Positions 33,589 to 40,226 of a DNA stretch of 64,000 nt are shown here, one piece after another. Each line of letters begins with the position of its first letter. The stretch's first letter is position 1. The position numbers and the translations under genes are program-made. The notes below the pieces were generated by a model that did not search any database, was not told the DNA's origin, and saw nothing but the letters and a program-made list of their open reading frames with translations. Origin of the DNA: JAXGYX01 sp040772065 (GTDB lineage Bacteria > Bacillota > Clostridia > Saccharofermentanales > Fastidiosipilaceae); contig JAXGYX010000001.1 of the NCBI GenBank assembly GCA_040772065.1, positions 1,488,001-1,552,000 on the forward strand, written 5' to 3'.

Positions 33589-34482
33589 CTATTTCAGCGT
33601 TCCCATACCTATTGAAACCAGATATTCGCCGATGGCTTTCTGAACCGGCAACGGTTTATCAAAATCGGTGGGATAGCAGTCCTGCTCTACGATCGCGTAA
33701 CCATCGAAGTTCACCTTATCCAGGCTTTCCTTGAGCCGCGGCCAGTCTATCTGCCCCTTGCCGATATCCGCCCATATGCCTTTTTTAGTCGCCACGGGGA
33801 ATGTATCGCCTTTCTCCCAAACCTCGTTTTTTACATCTTCAACCAGATCCTTGAAGTGCAGAAAGCTTATCCTATCGCCATACGCCTCAATGAAGCGGTA
33901 CACATCATTTCCCTTGCAGTATATATGGTGACCTGTGTCAAAGCACAGCATCACATCGTCAGGACTTGTTGCGTCCAGAACTTTTTCTATCTGAGCTTCA
34001 TATTCCACATGCGTTCCCGCATGCGGGTGGAACACAGGCTTGATGCCATATTCCTTTGCCACCCTGCTCAGCTTCACAAGGTTTGTTATCAACATTTGGA
34101 ACTTGTCGTCCGAAAGCGTACTGGGCTGCAGATGCTCGCCTGTTATCAGATCGTCATACATCGCGTCCATAATGATATAGTATTCGCCGCCGATTTTCGT
34201 CAGCAGGTCGCATACCTTCCTCGTGTGCCCTTCCGCCCACTCCATTTTGTCGTTATCAGAAAGATCAAACATGATATTTCCTGCCACCGGCTTGATATCC
34301 CATTTTTTGAATTCCGCATTCAACTCGTCCGGATCCGTAGACATATACCCCAGCGGCCCTATTTCCGTATATGTATATCCCGCATCATGGAACTCCCTGG
34401 TAAATCGTCGCCAATCCATTTGCTTATCGTTTTTATCGAACCATATGCCCCACGAATCAGGGCAATTTCCAATTTTTATCAT
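33589..34482 (-). CDS. Sugar phosphate isomerase/epimerase, IolE-like (inosose dehydratase type)
   Basis: 297 residues, an AP-endonuclease-2-type TIM barrel. The opening NCPDSWGIW and later EIGPLGYMSTDPDEL, HPHAGTHVE, LCFDTGHHIYCKGND, LHFKD and VEQDCYP resemble inosose dehydratase (IolE) and related epimerases, with the acidic and His metal ligands present. First gene of the minus-strand group; its promoter and a LacI-type operator lie just upstream. An inositol-type pathway is suggested by the dehydrogenase neighbours, but kinase and transporter genes are missing here. Confidence 0.75.
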   Translation of the reverse strand: MIKIGNCPDSWGIWFDKNDKQMDWRRFTREFHDAGYTYTEIGPLGYMSTDPDELNAEFKKWDIKPVAGNIMFDLSDNDKMEWAEGHTRKVCDLLTKIGGEYYIIMDAMYDDLITGEHLQPSTLSDDKFQMLITNLVKLSRVAKEYGIKPVFHPHAGTHVEYEAQIEKVLDATSPDDVMLCFDTGHHIYCKGNDVYRFIEAYGDRISFLHFKDLVEDVKNEVWEKGDTFPVATKKGIWADIGKGQIDWPRLKESLDKVNFDGYAIVEQDCYPTDFDKPLPVQKAIGEYLVSIGMGTLK

Positions 34483-34582
34483 GATATTACCTCCTATTCT
34501 TTGTGTTCCTTTTCATCTTTTCCTCCAAAATTTGTTTTGAGAGTTTCAACAACTTGGAGCAGTTTGTTTAACTAGCCCTTTA

Positions 34583-34596
34583 TGAAAATGTTTTCA
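34583..34596 (-). promoter_or_regulatory. LacI-type operator upstream of the IolE-like gene
   Basis: ATGAAAA-TG-TTTTCAT (34582-34597) is a 7-bp inverted repeat lying about 14 bases downstream of the predicted start of transcription, where a bound LacI protein would block elongation. It closely resembles the operator in front of the divergent lacI gene. Confidence 0.65.
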
Positions 34597-34616
34597 TATA
34601 TCCTGTTTATATTTTC

Positions 34617-34645
34617 ATAATAAAAGTGTCTATATCACTTGTCAA
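34617..34645 (-). promoter_or_regulatory. Promoter of the catabolic group (IolE-like gene first)
   Basis: Minus strand: a perfect TTGACA (34640-34645), 17-bp spacer, TATTAT (34617-34622). Start of transcription expected near 34610, giving a leader of about 125 bases. The 420-base gap 34483-34903 is very A+T rich and otherwise holds only the regulatory sites listed. Confidence 0.78.
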
Positions 34646-34820
34646 GTTAATTTTCATATATTTTTATTATTCTTTGTAATCTATTTCATATTCAAATTGT
34701 ACACCCATCATAATAACTTTGCCCTTATTTCAGAGCATTTCGACATTGTTTAATCTCAGTCAAATTAGATTTTACTTGTTTTATCTAAATTTTATTTTCA
34801 AAATGCAAGCCCAAAATAAT

Positions 34821-34873
34821 TTTTGAAAATATTTTCAAAAAAGTTTTTCAAACAATGAGGTTGTTGTTATAAT
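34821..34873 (+). promoter_or_regulatory. lacI promoter with a perfect 20-bp palindromic operator
   Basis: TTTTCA (34845-34850), 17 bp, TATAAT (34868-34873). Immediately upstream of the -35 lies TTTTGAAAATATTTTCAAAA (34821-34840), a perfect palindrome sharing TGAAAA-TTTTCA with the site near 34583. The same regulator probably binds both, with possible looping across about 240 bp. Confidence 0.72.
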
Positions 34874-34903
34874 AGAACAGACTTATAAAAAAGCAGGTTT
34901 GAT

Positions 34904-35911
34904 ATGACAAAGAAAAACTATGTAAAAATGAGTGATATCGCTCGCAAAGCCGGTGTATCCATCGCCACGGTATCCCGCGTTATCAATTCGCCGGAATTGG
35001 TTGCACCTGCAACAATAGAAAAGGTGATGAATGTCATCGATGAAAACAATTACACCATCAATCACCCCATTAAAAAGGCAGCCTCCAACCTTGGCAAATC
35101 CATTGCTATTTTTGTATACAATTTGGACAGCCAATTTTATTTGGATATTATAAACCATTTGAACACATTGGCTTTTGAGCACGGGTATTCATTGATTATT
35201 TGCAATACAGGCGACAGTCCTGAAAAAGAGGAAAAATATTTCGAATACTGTCGAAATATACAGACATCAGGAATCATTTTCACAACTGCCCGTACCAGGG
35301 AAACCATTGGGAGCCGGTTCAAGGATTATTCTCCACCAATGGTATTGCTGGACAGGGACCGCTTCTCAAACAAGCCCGTCTACATGTTGGGCTCTGACCA
35401 CAAAAAAGGCATGACGTTGCTCATGGATTATTTGTATAAACTAAATCACCGAAAAATCGGAATCATACATGCGCCCCAGGATATTCGACCTGGCCGCGAA
35501 CGCTTGGAAAGCTTTTTGAACGCCGCAGAAAACCTTGGGCTTGAAATTCCGCCCCACTACATAAAAGAAGGGGATTTCACTGTTCAAAGCGGAATCACTG
35601 GGTTTGATTATTTTTATTCTATGTCCGATGCGCCTACGGCCATCGTCGCAGCCAACGATATGTGCGCCCGTGGCATTATCATGCGTGCGAATTCTCTTGG
35701 CGTAAAGATCCCTGACGCGTTTTCCGTGTGCGGATACGACGGATCCAATCGGCAATCATTTTATCCGGAAATCACATCTGTCATCCAGGACAGTGCCCGC
35801 CTTAGCACGGAGATGTTCAACCTTATTATTAATTCAAAGAGCGATCCCCCACCAAAAGTAGTGACCGTAGATGTGGAGTTGAGCACTGGCGTTACCTGCC
35901 ATATTATTTGA
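34904..35911 (+). CDS. LacI-family transcriptional repressor
   Basis: 335 residues. N-terminal helix-turn-helix KMSDIARKAGVSIATVSRVINSPELVAPATIEKV, hinge helix, then a periplasmic-binding-protein-like ligand domain (GIIFTTARTRE, HRKIGIIHAPQDIRPGRERLESF, AIVAANDMCARGIIMRANSLGVKIPDAFSVCGYD). It diverges from the IolE-like and dehydrogenase genes and has matching operators at both promoters, so it most likely represses that group until the sugar or cyclitol inducer is present. Confidence 0.9.
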   Translation: MTKKNYVKMSDIARKAGVSIATVSRVINSPELVAPATIEKVMNVIDENNYTINHPIKKAASNLGKSIAIFVYNLDSQFYLDIINHLNTLAFEHGYSLIICNTGDSPEKEEKYFEYCRNIQTSGIIFTTARTRETIGSRFKDYSPPMVLLDRDRFSNKPVYMLGSDHKKGMTLLMDYLYKLNHRKIGIIHAPQDIRPGRERLESFLNAAENLGLEIPPHYIKEGDFTVQSGITGFDYFYSMSDAPTAIVAANDMCARGIIMRANSLGVKIPDAFSVCGYDGSNRQSFYPEITSVIQDSARLSTEMFNLIINSKSDPPPKVVTVDVELSTGVTCHII

Positions 35912-36185
35912 GGTTAATTGCAATTCGAAGTGCACACATGGGAATCCACTTTGCTCTGAAAATTCCCTCACACAGCTGCAAAGCAGTGCCCCAATCGTTA
36001 CACTTGAAGTCGGTCGGGTGGAAAAGGACGGCAATGACGCCGTCCTCAAAAGTATATGTATCAGCTTCTTTTTCGGCATTAGCCCGATTGTACCTCAAAC
36101 GAACCGGCTGCCATCTCTTTAGTAGGCGCTTATCCGAAACGCCCTTTACAGTATGAAACATACTCGTCATTGCATAATAATTCAT
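35904..36185 (-). CDS. Hypothetical short protein or gene remnant
   Basis: An open frame of 93 codons downstream of the monooxygenase gene. Contains LLKRWQPVRLRYNRANAEKEADTYTFEDGVIAVLFHPTDF, which does not recall any family to me. No ribosome site precedes the first ATG. It may be a remnant of a larger gene, given the fragmented surroundings, or not a gene at all. Confidence 0.25.
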   Translation of the reverse strand: MNYYAMTSMFHTVKGVSDKRLLKRWQPVRLRYNRANAEKEADTYTFEDGVIAVLFHPTDFKCNDWGTALQLCEGIFRAKWIPMCALRIAINLK

Positions 36186-36293
36186 TGAATTTTAGCCTGC
36201 GGGCTAATTGCGCATTATAGAGTAGCTCAGGGGACATTGGCATTGTAGCGATATAACAAATCAACTATCTTACTTTTTGTATCGCAGTGATGC

Positions 36294-36650
36294 TTAGCGG
36301 GCGAATCCTCCGATGGGCGTCATGTATGTGCCGCCAAAGCCCTTCAATGCTTCTTTAAGAGTTCCGGATGGACTGCCGTACACAACAAACGCGGTCGAAT
36401 TGCCAAGAGCCATCAACCTTGCCGCAAACTTTTCATTGAACGTTTTCAGATGTGTTAGGGCAGATTCAGAGTCTAAATACCTTTCATAAATGTGGCAAAC
36501 ACTATTATCCTCATTCATGGTCCATTCATATGCCAAGGTGCCAGGCTCGCTTGCAGTGGATTCGATCAGCTCCGGCATCAAGTCCTTCAAATCATCGGGG
36601 CTACCCTTCGTTAACGTCAGTTCAAATATCCATGACACATTGCTATTCAT
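36294..36650 (-). CDS. Antibiotic biosynthesis monooxygenase (ABM)-domain protein
   Basis: 118 residues, one ferredoxin-like ABM domain: FELTLTKGSPDDLKDLMPELI, EPGTLAYEWTMNEDNSVCHIYERYLDSESALTHLKTFNEKF. The family includes small quinol monooxygenases and heme-degrading enzymes; sequence alone does not separate them. GGAGG is 9 bases before the ATG. Neighbouring flavoenzyme fragment suggests a former quinone or enone metabolism group. Confidence 0.78.
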   Translation of the reverse strand: MNSNVSWIFELTLTKGSPDDLKDLMPELIESTASEPGTLAYEWTMNEDNSVCHIYERYLDSESALTHLKTFNEKFAARLMALGNSTAFVVYGSPSGTLKEALKGFGGTYMTPIGGFAR

Positions 36651-36703
36651 CGATTAGTTCCTCCTATAAATAAATTATTATTAATAACTATATCAAATAG
36701 CGG

Positions 36704-36982
36704 CTACACCGCTTTTCCTGCGAGATATCCTTCTGTTGTCGCTGTAAGGACATTGCGCGCCTGCTTCGCATCACCGACAACCTGCACTTTATAATTTGCC
36801 TTTACGAGGATTTCTTCCAGCGGATTAAGGGAACGATAGCCCGCAGCCACAACAATGGTATCGGCGGGAAGCGCTGTTTCAACGCCCTGCGCATTTTTGA
36901 CAATGACGGCGTTTTGATCAACACGAACAACACTTGTATCTGTTAAGAGCGTAACATCGCGATCTTTAAGAGCAGAGATCAA
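36704..36982 (-). pseudogene. C-terminal fragment of an enoate reductase (old yellow enzyme family)
   Basis: The C-terminal ~92 residues of an NADH:flavin oxidoreductase / 2,4-dienoyl-CoA reductase: LKDRDVTLLTDTSVVRV, ALPADTIVVAAGYRSLNPL, VQVVGDAKQARNVLTATTEGYLAGKAV. About 550 upstream residues, including the FMN barrel and the iron-sulfur site, are absent. The frame fades near 36985, where a TetR fragment on the other strand begins. Confidence 0.8.
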
Positions 36983-36990
36983 ACGCCACT

Positions 36991-37218
36991 GAATTGCAAT
37001 CGGCGCATCGCTTGTACCAGGACTTTGCTCAAAGCTTTTTTGGGCCTTTATTTGAAAAGGGAATTGCTGCCGGCGAATTTAAAAAAGGGGATCCGAAACT
37101 ATATGGCGATATCTACTGGCACTATCTACTTGGCTGTGTATTGGAAACAACGGATGCCCGCGGAACTTCCAAGGAAGAACAGGATTTAAAAAAAGTCATA
37201 TCCATATTTGAAGAATGA
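36991..37218 (+). pseudogene. C-terminal fragment of a TetR-family regulator
   Basis: About 75 codons on the plus strand reading AHRLYQDFAQSFFGPLFEKGIAAGEFKKGDPKLYGDIYWHYLLGCV, typical of the ligand-binding C-terminal helices of TetR regulators. The N-terminal helix-turn-helix is missing. It abuts the truncated 5' side of the enoate reductase fragment, as if a deletion removed a divergent promoter region and the 5' parts of both genes. Confidence 0.65.
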
Positions 37219-37298
37219 GCACAGCATCCTTCCGTCACCGGAATCAGGAAAGTATCAGCCTCCATCGGCGGTCGGTACACGGTTCCATTGTATTCCAT
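37219..37298 (-). pseudogene. N-terminal fragment of a radical SAM protein
   Basis: ATG at 37298 with GGAGG 4 bases upstream starts MEYNGTVYRPPMEADTFLIP followed by VTEGC, the usual beginning of a radical SAM enzyme just up to the first cluster cysteine. The frame then turns to unrelated sequence where the TetR fragment ends. It follows the intact radical SAM gene at 37358-38236 on the same strand, so it was probably its operon partner. Confidence 0.65.
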
Positions 37299-37357
37299 AA
37301 ATCCTCCATCTCCATCGCTGTGGTGCGATTCATCCTCAGGCGATTCTCACGTAGTTT

Positions 37358-38236
37358 TCATAAGCCCATGACACGCTTGCGAAACCCATCCAGGCCACCC
37401 TCTTTCGCGAAGTCGATTTGCTTCCGCAGCAGGTCAAGCATGTTTTTCCTGTCTTCAGGCAATCTTCCTCTGATTGGCACGGGGATAGTCACATGCTCTG
37501 CCTTGAATACCGTGTCGATATCCAGACAGCGGATAAATTCGTGCATCTCTTCCAGACGCTCAACCTCAGTCGCTTCCTCAAATAGGCCATTTTGCCGGTC
37601 TTGGGAGAGCGGCGTATCGGGAAACAAGGTAAGTTCAGACGCGTAGACCATCGTTGGATGGAGCTGATTGATCACCTTCGCGGATTCCTGCGCATGCCCC
37701 AAACCATAGTTATGACCTCCAAGCCCACCCAAAAAATTTACGATATATTTCATCCCGGCTTCATCCAGTTTGGAAAGCTGTTCCACAACAACCTCCGCTT
37801 TATAACCTTTGCTCATTCTCTCGAGCAGATAATCGTCACCGGATTCATTGCCAAAGTAAAAATCACTATAACCGACCTCGGCCAATTCACGCAGTTGCTC
37901 CACCGTCTTGTTCTTTACGTTGTCAACACGCGCATAACCTCCGATGCTCTCCACGGATGGTAGGTAACGCTGAATCAGCTCGGCGACCTCCATTAATTTG
38001 TCAAATGGTAGAATAAAAGGATCTGCTCCCTGGAGATAGATTCTTTGATAATCCCACCCACTGTCTCTTATCTCTTTAATATCTTCTTCGATTTCTTTTC
38101 TTGGGGATATCGCGAAAGGCGCATCTTTATAAAAAGTGCAAAACTTGCACGAAGCATGCGAACACCCCGAGGTCACCTGCAAAAAACCGGACATCGCTTC
38201 ATATGGCGGACGATTGACGCTGCTTGAAAAATGCAT
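37358..38236 (-). CDS. Radical SAM protein (GCSHxxCxFC type)
   Basis: 292 residues. The cluster motif GCSHASCKFCTFYKD has the Cys-x4-Cys-x2-Cys spacing of a COG1032-like subgroup. YLQGADPFILPFDKLMEV and SIGGYARVDNVKNKTVEQLRELAEVG continue the barrel. No SPASM or B12 domain. GGAG lies 7 bases before the ATG. Substrate unknown. It lies downstream of an ArsR gene with a shared operator and upstream of a truncated second radical SAM gene. Confidence 0.85.
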   Translation of the reverse strand: MHFSSSVNRPPYEAMSGFLQVTSGCSHASCKFCTFYKDAPFAISPRKEIEEDIKEIRDSGWDYQRIYLQGADPFILPFDKLMEVAELIQRYLPSVESIGGYARVDNVKNKTVEQLRELAEVGYSDFYFGNESGDDYLLERMSKGYKAEVVVEQLSKLDEAGMKYIVNFLGGLGGHNYGLGHAQESAKVINQLHPTMVYASELTLFPDTPLSQDRQNGLFEEATEVERLEEMHEFIRCLDIDTVFKAEHVTIPVPIRGRLPEDRKNMLDLLRKQIDFAKEGGLDGFRKRVMGL

Positions 38237-38259
38237 ATGTACACTCCTATTACATTTAG

Positions 38260-38279
38260 ATATCGGTATTTATAGATAT
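38260..38279 (-). promoter_or_regulatory. Candidate ArsR operator upstream of the radical SAM gene
   Basis: ATATCGGTATTTATAGATAT, an imperfect palindrome located 24 bases before the radical SAM start codon. It matches the site in the arsR promoter at 18 of 20 positions (compared in opposite orientation). Confidence 0.6.
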
Positions 38280-38284
38280 ATGTT

Positions 38285-38314
38285 CTCTGAAAAATGAACA
38301 GGACTCCTGTTCAT
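38285..38314 (-). terminator. Probable terminator after arsR
   Basis: On the minus strand ATGAACAG-GAGTC-CTGTTCAT forms an 8-bp stem, followed by TTTTTC. As DNA it is a 21-bp palindrome with 10-bp arms, so an operator role is also possible. Confidence 0.55.
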
Positions 38315-38356
38315 CTTCCGGTCAACTGTCTAAAACAGTGCTGCCGCTTCGCTGAT

Positions 38357-38683
38357 CTATAATTCCATTTTAATGTGCTCGATCAGCGCCTGTATCGTTT
38401 CTTCATCGCGGCTATAGTAGGTCCATTTACCGTGACGCTCAGCCTTTAACAGCCGTGCCCTCAGCATGATATCCAAGTAGTGCGATACTGTGGATTGGGA
38501 AACCCCCGCCTTTTCCTGTATGCTTCCAACACAAACTCCTCCTTTTAGTTCGATTTTGTCCGAAAGATGCGCTCCTTGCGGAGGAAAGCATTCATCCGGT
38601 GTCTTCAGCCATTTCAGGATGTTCAGCCTTGTCTCGTTGGACAGCGCTTTGAAAACCTCGATTAACTGTATTTCATTCATCAT
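38357..38683 (-). CDS. ArsR-family transcriptional regulator
   Basis: About 108 residues. FKALSNETRLNILKWLKTPDECFPPQGAHL and GVCVGSIQEKAGVSQSTVSHYLDIMLRARLLKAERHGKWTYYSRDE form the winged helix of the ArsR subgroup with a Phe-Pro-Pro-Gln insertion. No classical metal-binding CxC was seen, so it may sense something other than a metal. The start at 38683 (or the next ATG at 38680) is placed by the promoter, whose start of transcription falls at the start codon; the open frame extends to 38758 but upstream codons overlap the promoter. Confidence 0.85.
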   Translation of the reverse strand: MMNEIQLIEVFKALSNETRLNILKWLKTPDECFPPQGAHLSDKIELKGGVCVGSIQEKAGVSQSTVSHYLDIMLRARLLKAERHGKWTYYSRDEETIQALIEHIKMEL

Positions 38684-38690
38684 GATTTTC

Positions 38691-38718
38691 ATTATATCTA
38701 CAATTACCGATATGTCAA
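38691..38718 (-). promoter_or_regulatory. arsR promoter with overlapping operator; mRNA probably leaderless
   Basis: TTGACA (38713-38718) and TATAAT (38691-38696) are 16 bp apart. The site ATATCTACAATTACCGATAT (38694-38713) fills the spacer and overlaps both boxes, implying autorepression. Transcription would start about at the ATG, and no ribosome site precedes it. Confidence 0.7.
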
Positions 38719-38930
38719 TACGTGTTTTGTTTAATTTTTTTGTCTCCAATTTGTTCAAAACAAGGCTGTTCTGAGTGTGATAAATTTGATATCAAACAGA
38801 GTTAGTGTCGCTGATGTGTCGCCGGAGTAAGAACGATTTTGACCGGCGGAGAAGTCCAACCTCATGTGTGGATTTTTGGCGACCTTGGATGGCGGTCTCC
38901 ATCCTTCTCCTTGCCTCGATGTGTTGTCAC

Positions 38931-39836
38931 TTAACCATCATTTTTTTTAAGTGGAACCCTGGCCGACGGGACTTGGCGTGAGGCCTTTTCTACATGCGTC
39001 TTTTGGTCATCAAAGAAAATATGCGCTTTAAATGCTTTTAACACAGCGGTTTTTTCGATTCCGCCCAGGAAAAAAACCTCATCCACTCTAACATTCCACG
39101 CCCGAAACGTCCGTATCACTCTCTCGTGAGCCGGAGCGTTACGAGCGGTGACAAGAGCCGTTCTGATTGGAACCTCGTCCTTTGGAAAACTCGCTTGAAT
39201 CAATGATATGGTTCGCAAAAGCTTTGCAAAGGGGCCTTCCTGCAAGGGACTTTTCGCATTGTTTTGCTCATGCCCGGAAAACGCCTCCAAACCTTCGGAT
39301 TGGAATATTTTTTCTGAAGCGTCAGAAAAAATAACGGCGTCCCCATCGAAAGCGATTCTGATTTGCTCGATACCTTCCGACGGATTAATCGGAAACTCAG
39401 CATGTGCGCAAATTATCCCCGCCGCGATATTGGCGTCAATGGCTTCCTGCACATCGTCTTCATTCGCTGATAAAAATAAATCAGTTTTAAATGCCGGCAG
39501 ATAGGAGGACACCGAAGATCCGCCAACCAACGCCGCTCTCGTTATATTGAGGCCATAATATTCAAGGGAATTGAAAATTCTCAGACTGGTGTCCGCGCTA
39601 TTTCTTGATATGATGATGATCTCGACCAGATCCTGCTGATTGGTGTTCAAGTGATGCAAGGCCTTTACAAGAGGAAATCCTGTTCCGGGGCGTAATATTT
39701 CATCTTCATGAGCGATCTGATATGCCGAATAGGCTTCGAGCCCTTCCTGCTCATAAATTTTATTTTCTATTTCTAAATCAAATAGAGCTCGTGATGAAAT
39801 TCCAACGACAAGTTTATCAGTTAAAGTCAATGACAT
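38931..39836 (-). CDS. 5'-nucleotidase, NT5C1 (cytosolic type I) family
   Basis: 301 residues of the PF06189-type 5'-nucleotidases, which release phosphate from nucleoside monophosphates. Visible family segments are LVVGISSRALFDLEIEN, the repeated DAVIFSDASEKIFQSEGLEAF, the phosphate-site serine motif IIIISRNSADTSLRIFNSL and VFFLGGIEKTAVLKAFKAHIFFDDQ. GAGG lies 9 bases before the ATG. It stands alone; cytoplasmic nucleotide salvage is the likely role. Confidence 0.85.
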   Translation of the reverse strand: MSLTLTDKLVVGISSRALFDLEIENKIYEQEGLEAYSAYQIAHEDEILRPGTGFPLVKALHHLNTNQQDLVEIIIISRNSADTSLRIFNSLEYYGLNITRAALVGGSSVSSYLPAFKTDLFLSANEDDVQEAIDANIAAGIICAHAEFPINPSEGIEQIRIAFDGDAVIFSDASEKIFQSEGLEAFSGHEQNNAKSPLQEGPFAKLLRTISLIQASFPKDEVPIRTALVTARNAPAHERVIRTFRAWNVRVDEVFFLGGIEKTAVLKAFKAHIFFDDQKTHVEKASRQVPSARVPLKKNDG

Positions 39837-39875
39837 AATTATACGCCTCTTGTATTTAGATACTTAAACTTGAAA

Positions 39876-39928
39876 ACGATAAAACAAAACAGTCACAATT
39901 GAGGAATGATATCCACGATTGTGACTGT
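39876..39928 (-). terminator. Terminator after tRNA-Leu(CAG)
   Basis: A perfect 11-bp stem (ACAGTCACAAT with ATTGTGACTGT; 39889-39899 and 39918-39928) followed on the minus strand by TTTTGTTTTATC, directly downstream of the tRNA. Confidence 0.88.
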
Positions 39929-39935
39929 GTTACAC

Positions 39936-40022
39936 TGGTGCGGGAAACAGGACTTGAACCTGCATGAGAGTCCTCTCACTAATACCTGAAACTAGCGCGT
40001 CTGCCAATTCCGCCATTCCCGC
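39936..40022 (-). tRNA. tRNA-Leu, anticodon CAG
   Basis: An 87-base class II tRNA with encoded CCA: acceptor GCGGGAA/TTCCCGC, anticodon loop TTCAGGT (CAG, reading CUG), long variable arm GTGAGAGGACTCTCAT, T-arm AGGTTCAAGTCCT. Confidence 0.96.
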
Positions 40023-40056
40023 GAAACTTCGCACCGATCAAACAAGTGCAAAGGAA

Positions 40057-40085
40057 ATTATAGTTGCATTGAATCGTAAAGTCAA
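40057..40085 (-). promoter_or_regulatory. Promoter of tRNA-Leu(CAG)
   Basis: Minus strand TTGACT (40080-40085), 17-bp spacer, perfect TATAAT (40057-40062), ending 35 bases upstream of the tRNA. Confidence 0.82.
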
Positions 40086-40226
40086 GCGAAGCTTTTGAGT
40101 GATGGCACTCAGGTGCCCGCTCAAAATTAACTCTCGGGCGGACAGCAATACAGAACACGGCCTCACAATGAGGTATCATTTGATATACCTAAAGTCAATT
40201 TTAATTATTTGCGATGAAACGGAGAG

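Noticed and set aside
40160..40200. Palindrome upstream of the nuclease-helicase gene as an SOS box
   Set aside because: AGGTAT...ATACCT is imperfect and does not fit the Bacillota LexA consensus GAACN4GTTC.
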